A stretch of DNA of 9,683 nucleotides from CAZPKH01 sp964407165 (lineage in GTDB: Bacteria; Bacteroidota; Bacteroidia; Bacteroidales; Muribaculaceae). Shown piece by piece: positions 1 through 6,943 of this stretch (positions within the stretch are counted from its first letter, which is position 1; each line of letters opens with the position of its first letter). A model generated the notes under the pieces. That model did no database searches. It was not told the DNA's origin and worked only from the letters and a program-made list of their open reading frames with translations. A program made the position numbers and the translations under genes. Location: the NCBI GenBank assembly GCA_964407165.1, contig CAYOUJ010000079.1, positions 1 through 9,683 on the forward strand, written 5' to 3'.

Positions 1-21
1 AATAAAAACGGCGCTGCGCGA

Positions 22-277
22 TTTAGAGCATGTTTCATAAAAATTGTAAAATTGGCTTTTCATTCTTTACTTGTTTATTTATGTTTCGCAAGTTGTGGCT
101 GCGCCACAAGCATTTGCTAACATGCGAAACCTGAATTGTTTATTTTTTGAGGCTTATTTTGGCCAGTTTGGCCTTTTTCGTCAATCATTTAGCTCGCTAA
201 ACTCATTCCTTAAAAGTCCAAACTGCCTCAAAATCAGCCCTCAAAAAATAAACAATTTTTAAGAAACAGGCTCTAAA
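22..277. mobile_element. MITE-like element with 25-bp terminal inverted repeats
   Basis: Bases 22-46 and 253-277 are inverted copies of each other over 25 bp with two mismatches, reading TTTAGAGCnTGTTTC inward. Inside are a hairpin at 83-130 (GTTTCGCA against TGCGAAAC, with a nested TTGTGGC/GCCACAA stem) and a long imperfect hairpin at about 133-257. The long hairpin has a perfect 17-bp base (133-149 against 241-257) and an apex TTTAGC/GCTAAA at 188-201. The interval is AT-rich and has no credible coding frame, unlike the GC-rich genes beside it. The size, the terminal repeats and the lack of a transposase suggest a non-autonomous transposable element. GAGCCTGTTT-like ends recall some IS5-superfamily termini, but that is from memory. 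No clear target duplication is visible; the flanks show only TTA on one side and TAA on the other. It ends 55 bases before the next gene. Confidence 0.6.
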
Positions 278-332
278 CTTTTTGCAGGCGAAATTGTCAA
301 AAAGATAAAGAAACCACAAAACACTCTGTGTC

Positions 333-1382
333 ATGAAAAAGCTCATTAAATATATAATGTGTGCCCTGGTGATGGTGGCCCTGACGGTCCTCCAGGCAGA
401 GGCACAGGGTCGCGGCAACCGTCACGGCGGCGGCTCCCCGCGCACTTCTCAGCCCCGCGGAGGCAACCAGGGCAGTCGTCCCGGCGGCAACCCAGGCAAC
501 AACGGACGTCCGGCAAGCAGCCGCAACGAAGGCCGGCCCACCAGTCACGGTGCATCGGCTCGTAAGGACAACGGCTCAAAGAGCCAGCCCGTGGCCGACC
601 GTCCCACCGCCCAGCGCGGCGGCAACCATGGCGGCAACCCCGGCGGCGGCAAAGGCTCGGGCGGCAATAACGGCAACCCCGGCGGCAACCGCCCCGGCAT
701 GGGCAACCAGCCCGGCGGCAACCATGGCAACAACGGTGGCCATCCCGGCGTAGGCAACCGCCATCCCGGCACGCGCCCCGGCGGCAATGTCAATCCTCCC
801 GGCAACCCGGGTCCGCGACCGCGTCCCAATGCCGGCCCGACGCCCCGTCCCGGCGGCGGCTGGGGTCCCTCCCGCGGCCCGATTGCAGCGCCTCCGTATC
901 GTCCCAACCGGCCGGTTTATGCCCCCTGGTCGCGTCCCACTCCTCCCCCGCGCGGATGGCGTCCCGGCCCCGGCTGCCCCGTCATCGGCACCATTCTGGG
1001 CATTGCCTTTGGCGCCACCCTCGACTACACCCTCAGCTACCTCGCTGCCGACGGTTACTATATCGACGGCTACAGCAACGGGCTGGTGTACCTCTGCGAT
1101 GTCAACCAATACGGCTTCCTCTGGCCCAACGCCACATTATACTATAATAGCGGCGGGTGCCTGGCCGGATCGGAGTTCTTCTACTCCACGCCGTACGCCG
1201 ACCCCTACCGCTACCGTCAGGTCTACAACCACATCTACGGCATGTACGGCCCCCCGACGGTCACCGTGGGCAACCAGCTGACGTGGTACGGCAACAACTG
1301 CTACATCACCCTCAACTACTCGCAGCGGCGCAACGAATACGGCAACTATGCCTACTTCACCACGCTCACTTTCGGGCAGTGA
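333..1382 (+). CDS. secreted Gly/Asn/Pro-rich low-complexity protein with Tyr-rich C-terminal domain
   Basis: This 349-residue protein begins with an Sec-type signal peptide: basic MKKLIKY, a hydrophobic core, and probable cleavage after AEA at residue 24. Residues about 26-214 are a low-complexity stretch rich in Gly, Asn, Pro and Arg, built on PGGN-like and GGNxGN-like motifs, with no predicted fold. From about Cys215 to the end is a compact Tyr/Asn/Gly-rich domain (GTILGIAFGATLDYTL, LVYLCDVNQYGFLWPNATLYYN, then a beta-rich end). It resembles a secreted Bacteroidales family I have seen annotated only as hypothetical; I know no function for it. The ATG at 333 directly precedes the signal peptide and has no Shine-Dalgarno sequence. 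Export to the periplasm or cell surface is inferred. The gene stands alone between the MITE-like element and a hairpin, so it is probably monocistronic. The low-complexity part could be a linker or a cell-envelope or matrix segment. Confidence 0.8.
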   Translation: MKKLIKYIMCALVMVALTVLQAEAQGRGNRHGGGSPRTSQPRGGNQGSRPGGNPGNNGRPASSRNEGRPTSHGASARKDNGSKSQPVADRPTAQRGGNHGGNPGGGKGSGGNNGNPGGNRPGMGNQPGGNHGNNGGHPGVGNRHPGTRPGGNVNPPGNPGPRPRPNAGPTPRPGGGWGPSRGPIAAPPYRPNRPVYAPWSRPTPPPRGWRPGPGCPVIGTILGIAFGATLDYTLSYLAADGYYIDGYSNGLVYLCDVNQYGFLWPNATLYYNSGGCLAGSEFFYSTPYADPYRYRQVYNHIYGMYGPPTVTVGNQLTWYGNNCYITLNYSQRRNEYGNYAYFTTLTFGQ

Positions 1383-1439
1383 CAAATAAGGAAACAATTT
1401 CGAAGGCTTCAAAATATACGCAACCCAAACACACCCATG

Positions 1440-1473
1440 GCGGGCGGCCCGCGCGACAGCGTCGGCCGCCCGC
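1440..1473 (+). terminator. GC-rich hairpin downstream of the secreted protein gene
   Basis: GCGGGCGGCC at 1440-1449 pairs perfectly with GGCCGCCCGC at 1464-1473 across a 14-base loop, 57 bases past the stop codon. The position suits a transcription end or a 3' mRNA-stabilising structure. There is no T tract after it (the next bases are GCCATAATAATAAC), so it is not a classical intrinsic terminator. The remainder of the 1383-1548 gap holds only the lolD promoter. Confidence 0.5.
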
Positions 1474-1513
1474 GCCATAATAATAACATATAATACAAGT
1501 TGACATAAGGGGG

Positions 1514-1544
1514 TTGCACGGGTGGGGAAAAAGTTGTAAATTTG
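1514..1544 (+). promoter_or_regulatory. Bacteroidetes-type promoter of lolD
   Basis: TTG at 1514-1516 is followed by a 20-base spacer and a perfect TAnnTTTG box (TAAATTTG) at 1537-1544. This matches the known Bacteroidetes primary-sigma promoter (-33 TTG, -7 TAnnTTTG). The lolD GTG begins 4 bases after the box, so the transcription start should fall on or beside the start codon. Confidence 0.75.
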
Positions 1545-1548
1545 CGAG

Positions 1549-2217
1549 GTGATTCAGCTAAGGAACATAGTCAAATCATTTGATACTTTGCAGGTGCTCA
1601 AGGGTATAGATCTTGACATCGGCAAGGGTGAAGTGGTGTCGATAGTCGGGCCCAGCGGCGCCGGCAAGACCACGCTGCTGCAGATTATGGGCACGCTCGA
1701 CCGCCCCGACTCCGGCACCGTCACCTACGACGGCGAGGAGGTCATGCGCCTGCGCGAGAGCCGCCTGGCGCGATTCCGCAACCGCAACATCGGCTTCGTT
1801 TTCCAGTTCCACCGCCTGCTGCCCGAGTTCAACGTCGAAGAGAACGTGGCCATGCCCGCGCTCATCGCCGGCGACCGACGCTCCGAGGCGTTTGCCAAGG
1901 CGCGCAAGATTATTGACTACCTGGGTCTTTCCGACCGTTTCAGCCACCGCCCGGCACAGCTTAGTGGCGGCGAGCGGCAGCGAGTGGCCGTGGCGCGAGC
2001 GCTTGTCAACAATCCCCGCGTGGTGCTTGCCGACGAGCCCTCGGGCAGCCTCGACAGCCGGAACCGGCAGGAGTTGCACCGCCTCTTCTTCGACCTGCGC
2101 CGCGACTTGGGGCAAACGTTCGTCATCGTCACCCACGACGAGAGCCTGGCCGCCGACACCGACCGCATAATACACATACGCGACGGGCGCGTGGAATGCA
2201 CAATGCACAATCAATGA
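1549..2217 (+). CDS. lolD: LolD-like lipoprotein-releasing ABC transporter ATPase
   Basis: This 222-residue ATP-binding subunit powers release of lipoproteins from the inner membrane for delivery to the outer membrane. Visible motifs are Walker A GPSGAGKT (34-41), Q-loop Gln86 in FQFHRLLPEF, signature LSGGE (138-142), Walker B VVLADE (158-163) and switch His196 in VTHD. The FQFHxLLPEF stretch followed by ENVAMP, and the ALVNNPRxVLADEPSG stretch, match LolD more closely than the related MacB or FtsE ATPases. Length is normal for the family. The start is GTG at 1549: an in-frame TAA at 1537-1539 blocks any longer form, and the next ATG would delete the Walker A region. The membrane partner (LolC/E type) is not in the window. 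The stop overlaps the next ATG (ATGA), so the lipoprotein gene behind it is probably translationally coupled. The last codons lie in a heptamer repeat. A MacB-like substrate cannot be fully excluded. Confidence 0.88.
   Translation: MIQLRNIVKSFDTLQVLKGIDLDIGKGEVVSIVGPSGAGKTTLLQIMGTLDRPDSGTVTYDGEEVMRLRESRLARFRNRNIGFVFQFHRLLPEFNVEENVAMPALIAGDRRSEAFAKARKIIDYLGLSDRFSHRPAQLSGGERQRVAVARALVNNPRVVLADEPSGSLDSRNRQELHRLFFDLRRDLGQTFVIVTHDESLAADTDRIIHIRDGRVECTMHNQ
2195..2213 (+). repeat. heptamer repeat AATGCAC at the lolD/lipoprotein junction
   Basis: Two perfect AATGCAC units (2195-2201 and 2202-2208) are followed by a partial unit. They encode the last residues of LolD and supply an extra in-frame ATG at 2196, just before the likely start of the next gene. 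The unit is the reverse complement of GTGCATT, the repeat found in the signal-peptide region of the lipoprotein at 4860. Confidence 0.6.
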
Positions 2218-2888
2218 GGAAATTTAATGTGCATATTGCTCTTTTGCTAATGCTGTGCATTGCGCTGACTGCCTGCCGCGACGACGATGGGCCTGACACG
2301 GCCAACCTCGTGGTCAGCGACCTGGCGACATTCGTCGGCAACAACGTCACGGGCGCCGTGTTCACCGTCCGGCAGGTCGACGACCTCCCGGAGGCGACGC
2401 TGCAGAGCCCGTCGGCGCTCGACACGGCAAAGGTCGCTCCCGGCAGCCGCGTGTTCATCAGCTACCGCCCCGCCAACGGCCTGGCTTACAGCACAACTGA
2501 CATCACCCTGCGGCAGGTCGCGCTCATCACCAGCAGCGCCGTGGTAACCGCGCCCATTGACAGCCTCCCTGGCTGGGACGCCGACGGAGTATATCTCCTC
2601 AGCATCTGGCGCACAGGCCACTGGCTCAACGTCTACGCCCGCCTGGCATACGACGAGCAGCCGCGCACATACGCCCTTGTGGCCGACGAGGCCACCCTCG
2701 GCGACCCCGTGCCCCAGCTTTACTTGGCGCACACGCTGGCCTCGGAGGTCAACACCTTCGACCGCCGATACTACGCCTCGTTTGACATCTCCGAGGTGTG
2801 GCAGCGCTCTGACATCGAGGGCGTCGACGTACACGTCGCCAACACCAACCTCACCTCCTCGACACTCTTTGAGTTCCGAAAAAATTAA
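2214..2888 (+). CDS. NigD-like lipoprotein, predicted surface-exposed
   Basis: From ATG 2214 the product is 224 residues. MRKF plus a hydrophobic core leads to lipobox LTAC with Cys21 as the lipidated residue. Cys is followed by RDDDG, an acid-rich start resembling the lipoprotein export signal that sends Bacteroidetes lipoproteins to the cell surface. The mature part looks all-beta, and its end (RRYYASFDISEVW, then GVDVHVANTNL and FEFRKN) resembles NigD-like proteins of Bacteroides, a family of unknown biochemical role. That assignment is from pattern memory. ATG 2214 overlaps the lolD stop by four bases and gives a standard signal peptide. The alternative in-frame ATG at 2196 adds only MHNAQS, encoded by a repeat, and is less likely. 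It is co-transcribed with lolD, and DUF3467 follows after 24 bases. Confidence 0.72.
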   Translation: MRKFNVHIALLLMLCIALTACRDDDGPDTANLVVSDLATFVGNNVTGAVFTVRQVDDLPEATLQSPSALDTAKVAPGSRVFISYRPANGLAYSTTDITLRQVALITSSAVVTAPIDSLPGWDADGVYLLSIWRTGHWLNVYARLAYDEQPRTYALVADEATLGDPVPQLYLAHTLASEVNTFDRRYYASFDISEVWQRSDIEGVDVHVANTNLTSSTLFEFRKN

Positions 2889-2912
2889 TCAATAACCTAA
2901 AATTTTACAACT

Positions 2913-3239
2913 ATGGCACAGCAGCCTCAGAAACAAGAACTTAAAATAGAACTCCCCCCCGAGAAAGCCACGGGCCAGTTCTCCAACCTCGCCTTCATCG
3001 CCCACAGCGGCAACGAGTTTGTCATCGACTTCATCGCCATGCTCCCCAACATGCCCCAAGCACGCGTGCAGAGCCGCATCATCATGACCCCTGAGAACGC
3101 CAAGCAGCTCATGTTCGCCCTCAACGACAACGTCAAGAAGTATGAGGCAACCTTCGGCGAGATCCAGCCCAAGCGCCCGCAGGGCAACCCCGGCGGCGGC
3201 AACATCCCCAACCCCTTCATCATGGGCGGCAACGCCTAA
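2913..3239 (+). CDS. DUF3467 family protein
   Basis: This small 108-residue cytosolic protein has no signal peptide or membrane segment. The core (about 8-85) carries the features I associate with DUF3467: ELPPEKATGQFSNLAFI, FVIDFIAMLPN, then ARVQSRIIMTPENAKQLMFALNDNVKKYE. The last 20 or so residues are a flexible Gly/Asn/Pro tail (GNPGGGNIPNPF). The family is widespread in Bacteroidetes, and I recall members beside RNA polymerase genes; its function is unknown. It lies 24 bases after the lipoprotein stop and probably belongs to the lolD transcript. No Shine-Dalgarno sequence precedes the ATG; the upstream bases are AT-rich, as usual in this phylum. Confidence 0.85.
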   Translation: MAQQPQKQELKIELPPEKATGQFSNLAFIAHSGNEFVIDFIAMLPNMPQARVQSRIIMTPENAKQLMFALNDNVKKYEATFGEIQPKRPQGNPGGGNIPNPFIMGGNA

Positions 3240-3243
3240 GCGA

Positions 3244-3350
3244 GTAATTAGCGGTTAGTGATTAGTGATTGGTTTTTCAACCGATGGCTTTTCACTAACC
3301 GCTCCCCACTCACCCCTCAAACTACTCACCACTCACTACTCACTAATTAC
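3244..3350. repeat. inverted heptamer-periodic repeat between DUF3467 and cysS
   Basis: The left side has 7-base steps GTTAGTG, ATTAGTG, ATTGGTT (3254-3274). The right side has the complementary-type steps ACTACTC, ACCACTC, ACTACTC, ACTAATT (3321-3348). GCGGTTAGTG (3251-3260) pairs exactly with CACTAACCGC (3293-3302), and GTAATTA (3244-3250) with TAATTAC (3344-3350). The structure fills the gap and could act as a processing or attenuation hairpin before cysS. Confidence 0.65.
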
Positions 3351-3357
3351 CTAAATC

Positions 3358-4839
3358 GTGGTTTCCAACAACCTTTGCATCTACAACTCCCTGAGCCGCA
3401 CCAAGGAGCTGTTCCGACCCATCAACCCGGGGGTTGTGGGCATGTACGTGTGCGGCCCCACCGTCTACGGCGACGGACACCTCGGCCACGCCCGCCCCGC
3501 CATCACCTTCGACGTGCTCTTCCGCTACCTCCGTCACCTCGGCTACAAGGTGCGCTACGTCCGCAACATCACCGATGTCGGCCACCTCGAGCATGACGCC
3601 GACGAGGGCGAGGACAAGATAGTCAAGAAGGCGCGCATGGAGCAGCTCGAGCCCATGGAGGTGGTGCAGCACTACCTCAACAACTACCACCGCGACATGG
3701 AGGCTCTCAACGTGCTGCCCCCCAGCATCGAGCCCCACGCCTCCGGTCACATCATCGAGCAGATAGAGTACATCAAGAAGATCCTCGACGCCGGATATGC
3801 CTACGTCTCCGAAGGCTCCGTGTATTTCGACGTCAACAAATATAACGCTGACTACCACTACGGCAAGCTCAGCGGACGCAACATCGACGAGCTCCTCAGC
3901 ACCACCCGCGAGCTTGACGGCCAGAGCGAGAAGCGCAACCTCGCCGACTTCGCCCTGTGGAAAAAGGCCTCCCCCGAGCATATCATGCACTGGCCCTCAC
4001 CCTGGAGCGAGGGTTTCCCCGGCTGGCACCTCGAGTGCTCGACAATGGGCGAGAAATATCTGGGCGAGCGATTCGACATCCACGGTGGCGGCATGGATCT
4101 CAAATTTCCCCACCACGAGTGCGAAATCGCACAGTCTGTGGCACATAACGGCCATGAGACCGTCCACTACTGGATGCACAACAACATGATCACCATCTCC
4201 GGCAAGAAGATGGGCAAGTCATACAACAACTTCATCACCCTCCAGCAGTTCTTCACCGGCGACCACCCGCTGCTTGACCAGCCCTACTCTCCGATGACTA
4301 TCCGCTTCTTCATCCTCCAGGCCCACTACCGCGGCACTGTCGACTTCGGCAACGAGGCCCTCCAGGCCTCCGAGAAGGCCCTACAGCGCATGCTCGAGGG
4401 TTACCGCCGCCTCGCAGAGCTCAAGCCCTCCGACGCCTCCACCGTCAAGGTCGAGGGGTTGCGCGAGAAGTGCTACGAGGCCATGGACGACGACCTCAAC
4501 ACCCCCATTGTCATCGCCAACCTCTTCGAGGCGTGCCGCATCGCCAACCAGGTGAACGATGGCAACGCCACTATAACTCAGGAGGATATAGACTATCTGA
4601 AGGACCTCTTCAAGACTTTCCTCGTCGACATACTCGGCATACGCACCGACATCGCCGCCGGCGGCGACGACAAGGCAATGAAACCCTTTGAAGACGCTGT
4701 CAACCTGCTGCTTGAAGTCCGTGCCGACGCCAAGAAGCGCAAAGACTGGGCAACCTCCGACCTCATCCGCGACCGCCTTGACGCCATCGGCTTCGCTGTC
4801 AAAGACACCCGCGACGGCTTCGAGTGGTCTCTCAAATAA
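3358..4839 (+). CDS. cysS: cysteine--tRNA ligase
   Basis: This cytoplasmic class I aminoacyl-tRNA synthetase charges tRNA-Cys with cysteine using ATP. At 493 residues it is slightly longer than E. coli CysRS (461). The HIGH motif is HLGH (41-44) in MYVCGPTVYGDGHLGHARPA, and the KMSKS loop is KMGKS (284-288), a variant I regard as normal for this group. Zinc ligands are conserved by alignment to E. coli: Cys32, Cys227, His252 and Glu256 (E. coli Cys28, Cys209, His234, Glu238). The C-terminal helical tRNA-binding region is present and ends normally. The start is GTG 3358: an in-frame TAA lies at 3352-3354, and the N-terminal strand LCIYNSLSRTKE begins a few residues in. No clear TAnnTTTG box precedes it, so it may be read from the lolD transcript or from an unrecognised promoter in the repeat region. 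Confidence 0.97.
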   Translation: MVSNNLCIYNSLSRTKELFRPINPGVVGMYVCGPTVYGDGHLGHARPAITFDVLFRYLRHLGYKVRYVRNITDVGHLEHDADEGEDKIVKKARMEQLEPMEVVQHYLNNYHRDMEALNVLPPSIEPHASGHIIEQIEYIKKILDAGYAYVSEGSVYFDVNKYNADYHYGKLSGRNIDELLSTTRELDGQSEKRNLADFALWKKASPEHIMHWPSPWSEGFPGWHLECSTMGEKYLGERFDIHGGGMDLKFPHHECEIAQSVAHNGHETVHYWMHNNMITISGKKMGKSYNNFITLQQFFTGDHPLLDQPYSPMTIRFFILQAHYRGTVDFGNEALQASEKALQRMLEGYRRLAELKPSDASTVKVEGLREKCYEAMDDDLNTPIVIANLFEACRIANQVNDGNATITQEDIDYLKDLFKTFLVDILGIRTDIAAGGDDKAMKPFEDAVNLLLEVRADAKKRKDWATSDLIRDRLDAIGFAVKDTRDGFEWSLK

Positions 4840-4935
4840 TGCTTAATGCATAGTGCATAATGCATAATTCAAAAAATATCAGAGTTTTATTGCTTTTGGG
4901 TGCATTATGCATTGTGCATTGTGCATTGTGCATTT
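4838..4935. repeat. inverted heptamer arrays flanking the start of the Ig-like lipoprotein gene
   Basis: On the left, AATGCTT, AATGCAT, AGTGCAT and AATGCAT (about 4839-4866) run tandemly at a 7-base period. On the right, GCATTAT followed by three GCATTGT units and a partial unit (4902-4935) give the complementary pattern, so the two sides can pair over an A/T-rich spacer. The left array overlaps the lipoprotein start codon at 4860. The right array codes the second half of its signal peptide. Confidence 0.75.
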
Positions 4936-6866
4936 CCTGTGCCTCCGTAGGCCGGCCCGACGGCGGTCCGCGCGACGAAGACCCGCCCGTCTTCGTCCGC
5001 TCCAACCCCTTGCCCGCCGCCCTCAACGTCAGCCACAACAAAATCACCATCGACTTCGACGAGAACGTCCAGCTCGACGACCCGACAAACAAGGTGGTAG
5101 TCTCGCCGGCGCAGAAGCAGCAGCCCGTCATATCATCCAACGGCCGCCGCGTCACCGTCGAGCTGCGAGACACCCTGCTCCCTAACACCACTTACGTCAT
5201 TGATTTTGCCGACGCCATCAAAGACCTCAACGAGGGCAACGTGCTCGACGGTTTCGCCATCGACTTCTCAACCGGCGAGACCATCGACTCACTGCGCATC
5301 TCCGGCATGGTGCTCGCCGCCGAAAACCTCGAGCCGGCGCAGGGGATGCTTGTCGGGGCGTACTATGACCGCGGCGACACGGCCATCACCACGCTTCCTT
5401 TCGACCGCATCACCAAGACCAACCAATACGGCCAGTTCACCCTCCGGGGCCTCAGGCCCGGCGAGTATGCCGTTTACGCCCTGACCGACAACAACCGCGA
5501 CCTCCACTGGGACCGCTCAGAAGACGTCGCTTTCCTCGGCTCGCTCGTCGTCCCCTCAACCGAGCAGATTATGGTCAACGACACCATACGCAATGCCGAG
5601 ACATTTGCCGTCGACTCCATTGTGCAGCGTCCGGGCGTGCGCTACCTCCCTAACGACGTGCTGCTTACATGGTTCAATGAAAACTATCTGCCGCAGTATC
5701 TGAAGGACTACTCGCGTCCCGAGCGCCGCAAGCTGACATTCATACTCGGCGCGCCGACCGACTCTCTTCCGGTAATACGCATAGCGTCAGAGCCTTTCGG
5801 AGGCGCTGCAGCCGAGGATTGGGGTGTGCTCATCGCAAACGAGCGCGGCGACTCCATCAACTGGTGGATACGCGACCGGCAGGTGATGGCTCTCGACACC
5901 CTCATGATTGAGGCCACATACCAGCGGCTTGACTCCACCGAGCGCCTGGTGTGGAAGACCGACACTCTCCGCATGAACTTCCGCGAGCCCAAGAAGAAGG
6001 AAGAAAAGAAGAAAAAAAAGAAGGATGAAGAGGCCGACACTCTCGCCGCCGATACCGTGCCAAAGATTGAGTTTGCCAAGATTGAGCTCTCCAACGGAGC
6101 CACCATCGACATTCCGTCCCCTCTCATCATCAAGAGTGAGACCCCCATCGAACGATTCGACAGCGCCGCCGTGCGCCTTGAGATGATGGTCGACACCCTG
6201 TGGACCCCGGTACCTCCCCCACGCTTCCGATACCCCTCCGCGCGCAACTCCATGCAGCTCGTGGCCGCGTACACCTGGGAGCCGGGGGGCAAATACCGCT
6301 TGCAGGTCGACTCCGCCTCCATCGTCGACATCTACGGTCTTCACAACAAGCCCATATCGCACGAGTTTACAGTCAAGACCGAGGATGAGTACTCACAGCT
6401 ATACTTCGTGGTCACCGGCACCTCCGAGCCGATGATGGTCGAGCTGCTCAACGGCCAGGACAATGTAGTGCGCCGTTCACCCGTGGTCAACGGAGAAGCA
6501 GCCTTCGAGTACCTCAACCCCGGCACCTACTATGCGCGCCTGTTTATCGACGCCAACCGCAACGGCCAATGGGATACCGGCGCCCTGCTCGACTCCGTGC
6601 AACCCGAGGAGGTCTACTATTACCCCAAGGCACTCAACCTCAAAAAGAACTGGGACGTCGAGCAAAACTGGAACATCTACGAGATGGCCCTCGACCTCCA
6701 GAAGCCCGCGGCCATCAAGAAGAACAAACCCAAGCTCAAGCCCGGCGAGCAACAGCCTGAAGATGAAAACGAAGAGGAGGAGGAAGGCATCCCCAACCCC
6801 AACTATAACCCCTTCGACCCCAACTCCAAGAAATACCTCGACAACTCCTACTCCGGCTCCCGCTAA
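4860..6866 (+). CDS. large Ig-like-domain lipoprotein
   Basis: This 668-residue envelope lipoprotein has a short N-region, a hydrophobic core, and a probable lipobox ending in CIS before Cys27. The following VGRPDGGPRDEDPPVFVRSNP is the hallmark of a Bacteroidetes family whose first domain is a Big_5-type Ig-like fold (about 38-140, with KITIDFDENVQL). Next are a beta-sandwich repeat with GQFTLRGLRPGEYAVYALTDNN (about 195-215), a Lys/Glu-rich linker starting near residue 378, and a similar C-terminal module with GTYYARLFIDANRNGQWD and NWDVEQNWNI. The tail is acidic, then Pro/Asn-rich. No acidic residues directly follow the Cys, so surface export is less clear than for the NigD-like protein. 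Function is unknown. ATG 4860 is the first usable start, because the upstream in-frame ATG at 4839 runs into TAG at 4851. It begins 20 bases after cysS. The stop lies inside the 39-bp palindrome shared with the convergent gene. Confidence 0.85.
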   Translation: MHNSKNIRVLLLLGALCIVHCALCISCASVGRPDGGPRDEDPPVFVRSNPLPAALNVSHNKITIDFDENVQLDDPTNKVVVSPAQKQQPVISSNGRRVTVELRDTLLPNTTYVIDFADAIKDLNEGNVLDGFAIDFSTGETIDSLRISGMVLAAENLEPAQGMLVGAYYDRGDTAITTLPFDRITKTNQYGQFTLRGLRPGEYAVYALTDNNRDLHWDRSEDVAFLGSLVVPSTEQIMVNDTIRNAETFAVDSIVQRPGVRYLPNDVLLTWFNENYLPQYLKDYSRPERRKLTFILGAPTDSLPVIRIASEPFGGAAAEDWGVLIANERGDSINWWIRDRQVMALDTLMIEATYQRLDSTERLVWKTDTLRMNFREPKKKEEKKKKKKDEEADTLAADTVPKIEFAKIELSNGATIDIPSPLIIKSETPIERFDSAAVRLEMMVDTLWTPVPPPRFRYPSARNSMQLVAAYTWEPGGKYRLQVDSASIVDIYGLHNKPISHEFTVKTEDEYSQLYFVVTGTSEPMMVELLNGQDNVVRRSPVVNGEAAFEYLNPGTYYARLFIDANRNGQWDTGALLDSVQPEEVYYYPKALNLKKNWDVEQNWNIYEMALDLQKPAAIKKNKPKLKPGEQQPEDENEEEEEGIPNPNYNPFDPNSKKYLDNSYSGSR

Positions 6867-6943
6867 CAGTGCTCCACAAACACCAAGTGTCACAAATTTA
6901 TCATAATTTGTGACACTTGGTGTTTGTGGAGCACTGTTAGCGG
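6860..6943. terminator. perfect 39-bp-arm palindrome between convergent genes
   Basis: Bases 6860-6898 are perfectly complementary to 6905-6943 around a 6-base loop. The arms include the final Arg codon and TAA stop of both convergent genes (CGCTAA on each strand). The position fits a bidirectional terminator. Neither side has a clear T tract, so the stem itself, RNase processing or Rho may define the RNA ends. Confidence 0.7.

Noticed and set aside
71..262. 63-codon open frame in the 5' region
   Set aside because: It lies wholly inside the MITE-like element, across its hairpins, with no domain or initiation support.
545..907. Open minus-strand frame rich in Pro/Leu opposite the secreted-protein gene
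   Set aside because: It is the antisense reading of the PGGN low-complexity stretch; long open frames are expected opposite such GC-rich repeats.
3343..3990. 215-codon open frame antisense to cysS
   Set aside because: cysS on the plus strand is certain; GC-rich codons with C in the third position make antisense open frames common.
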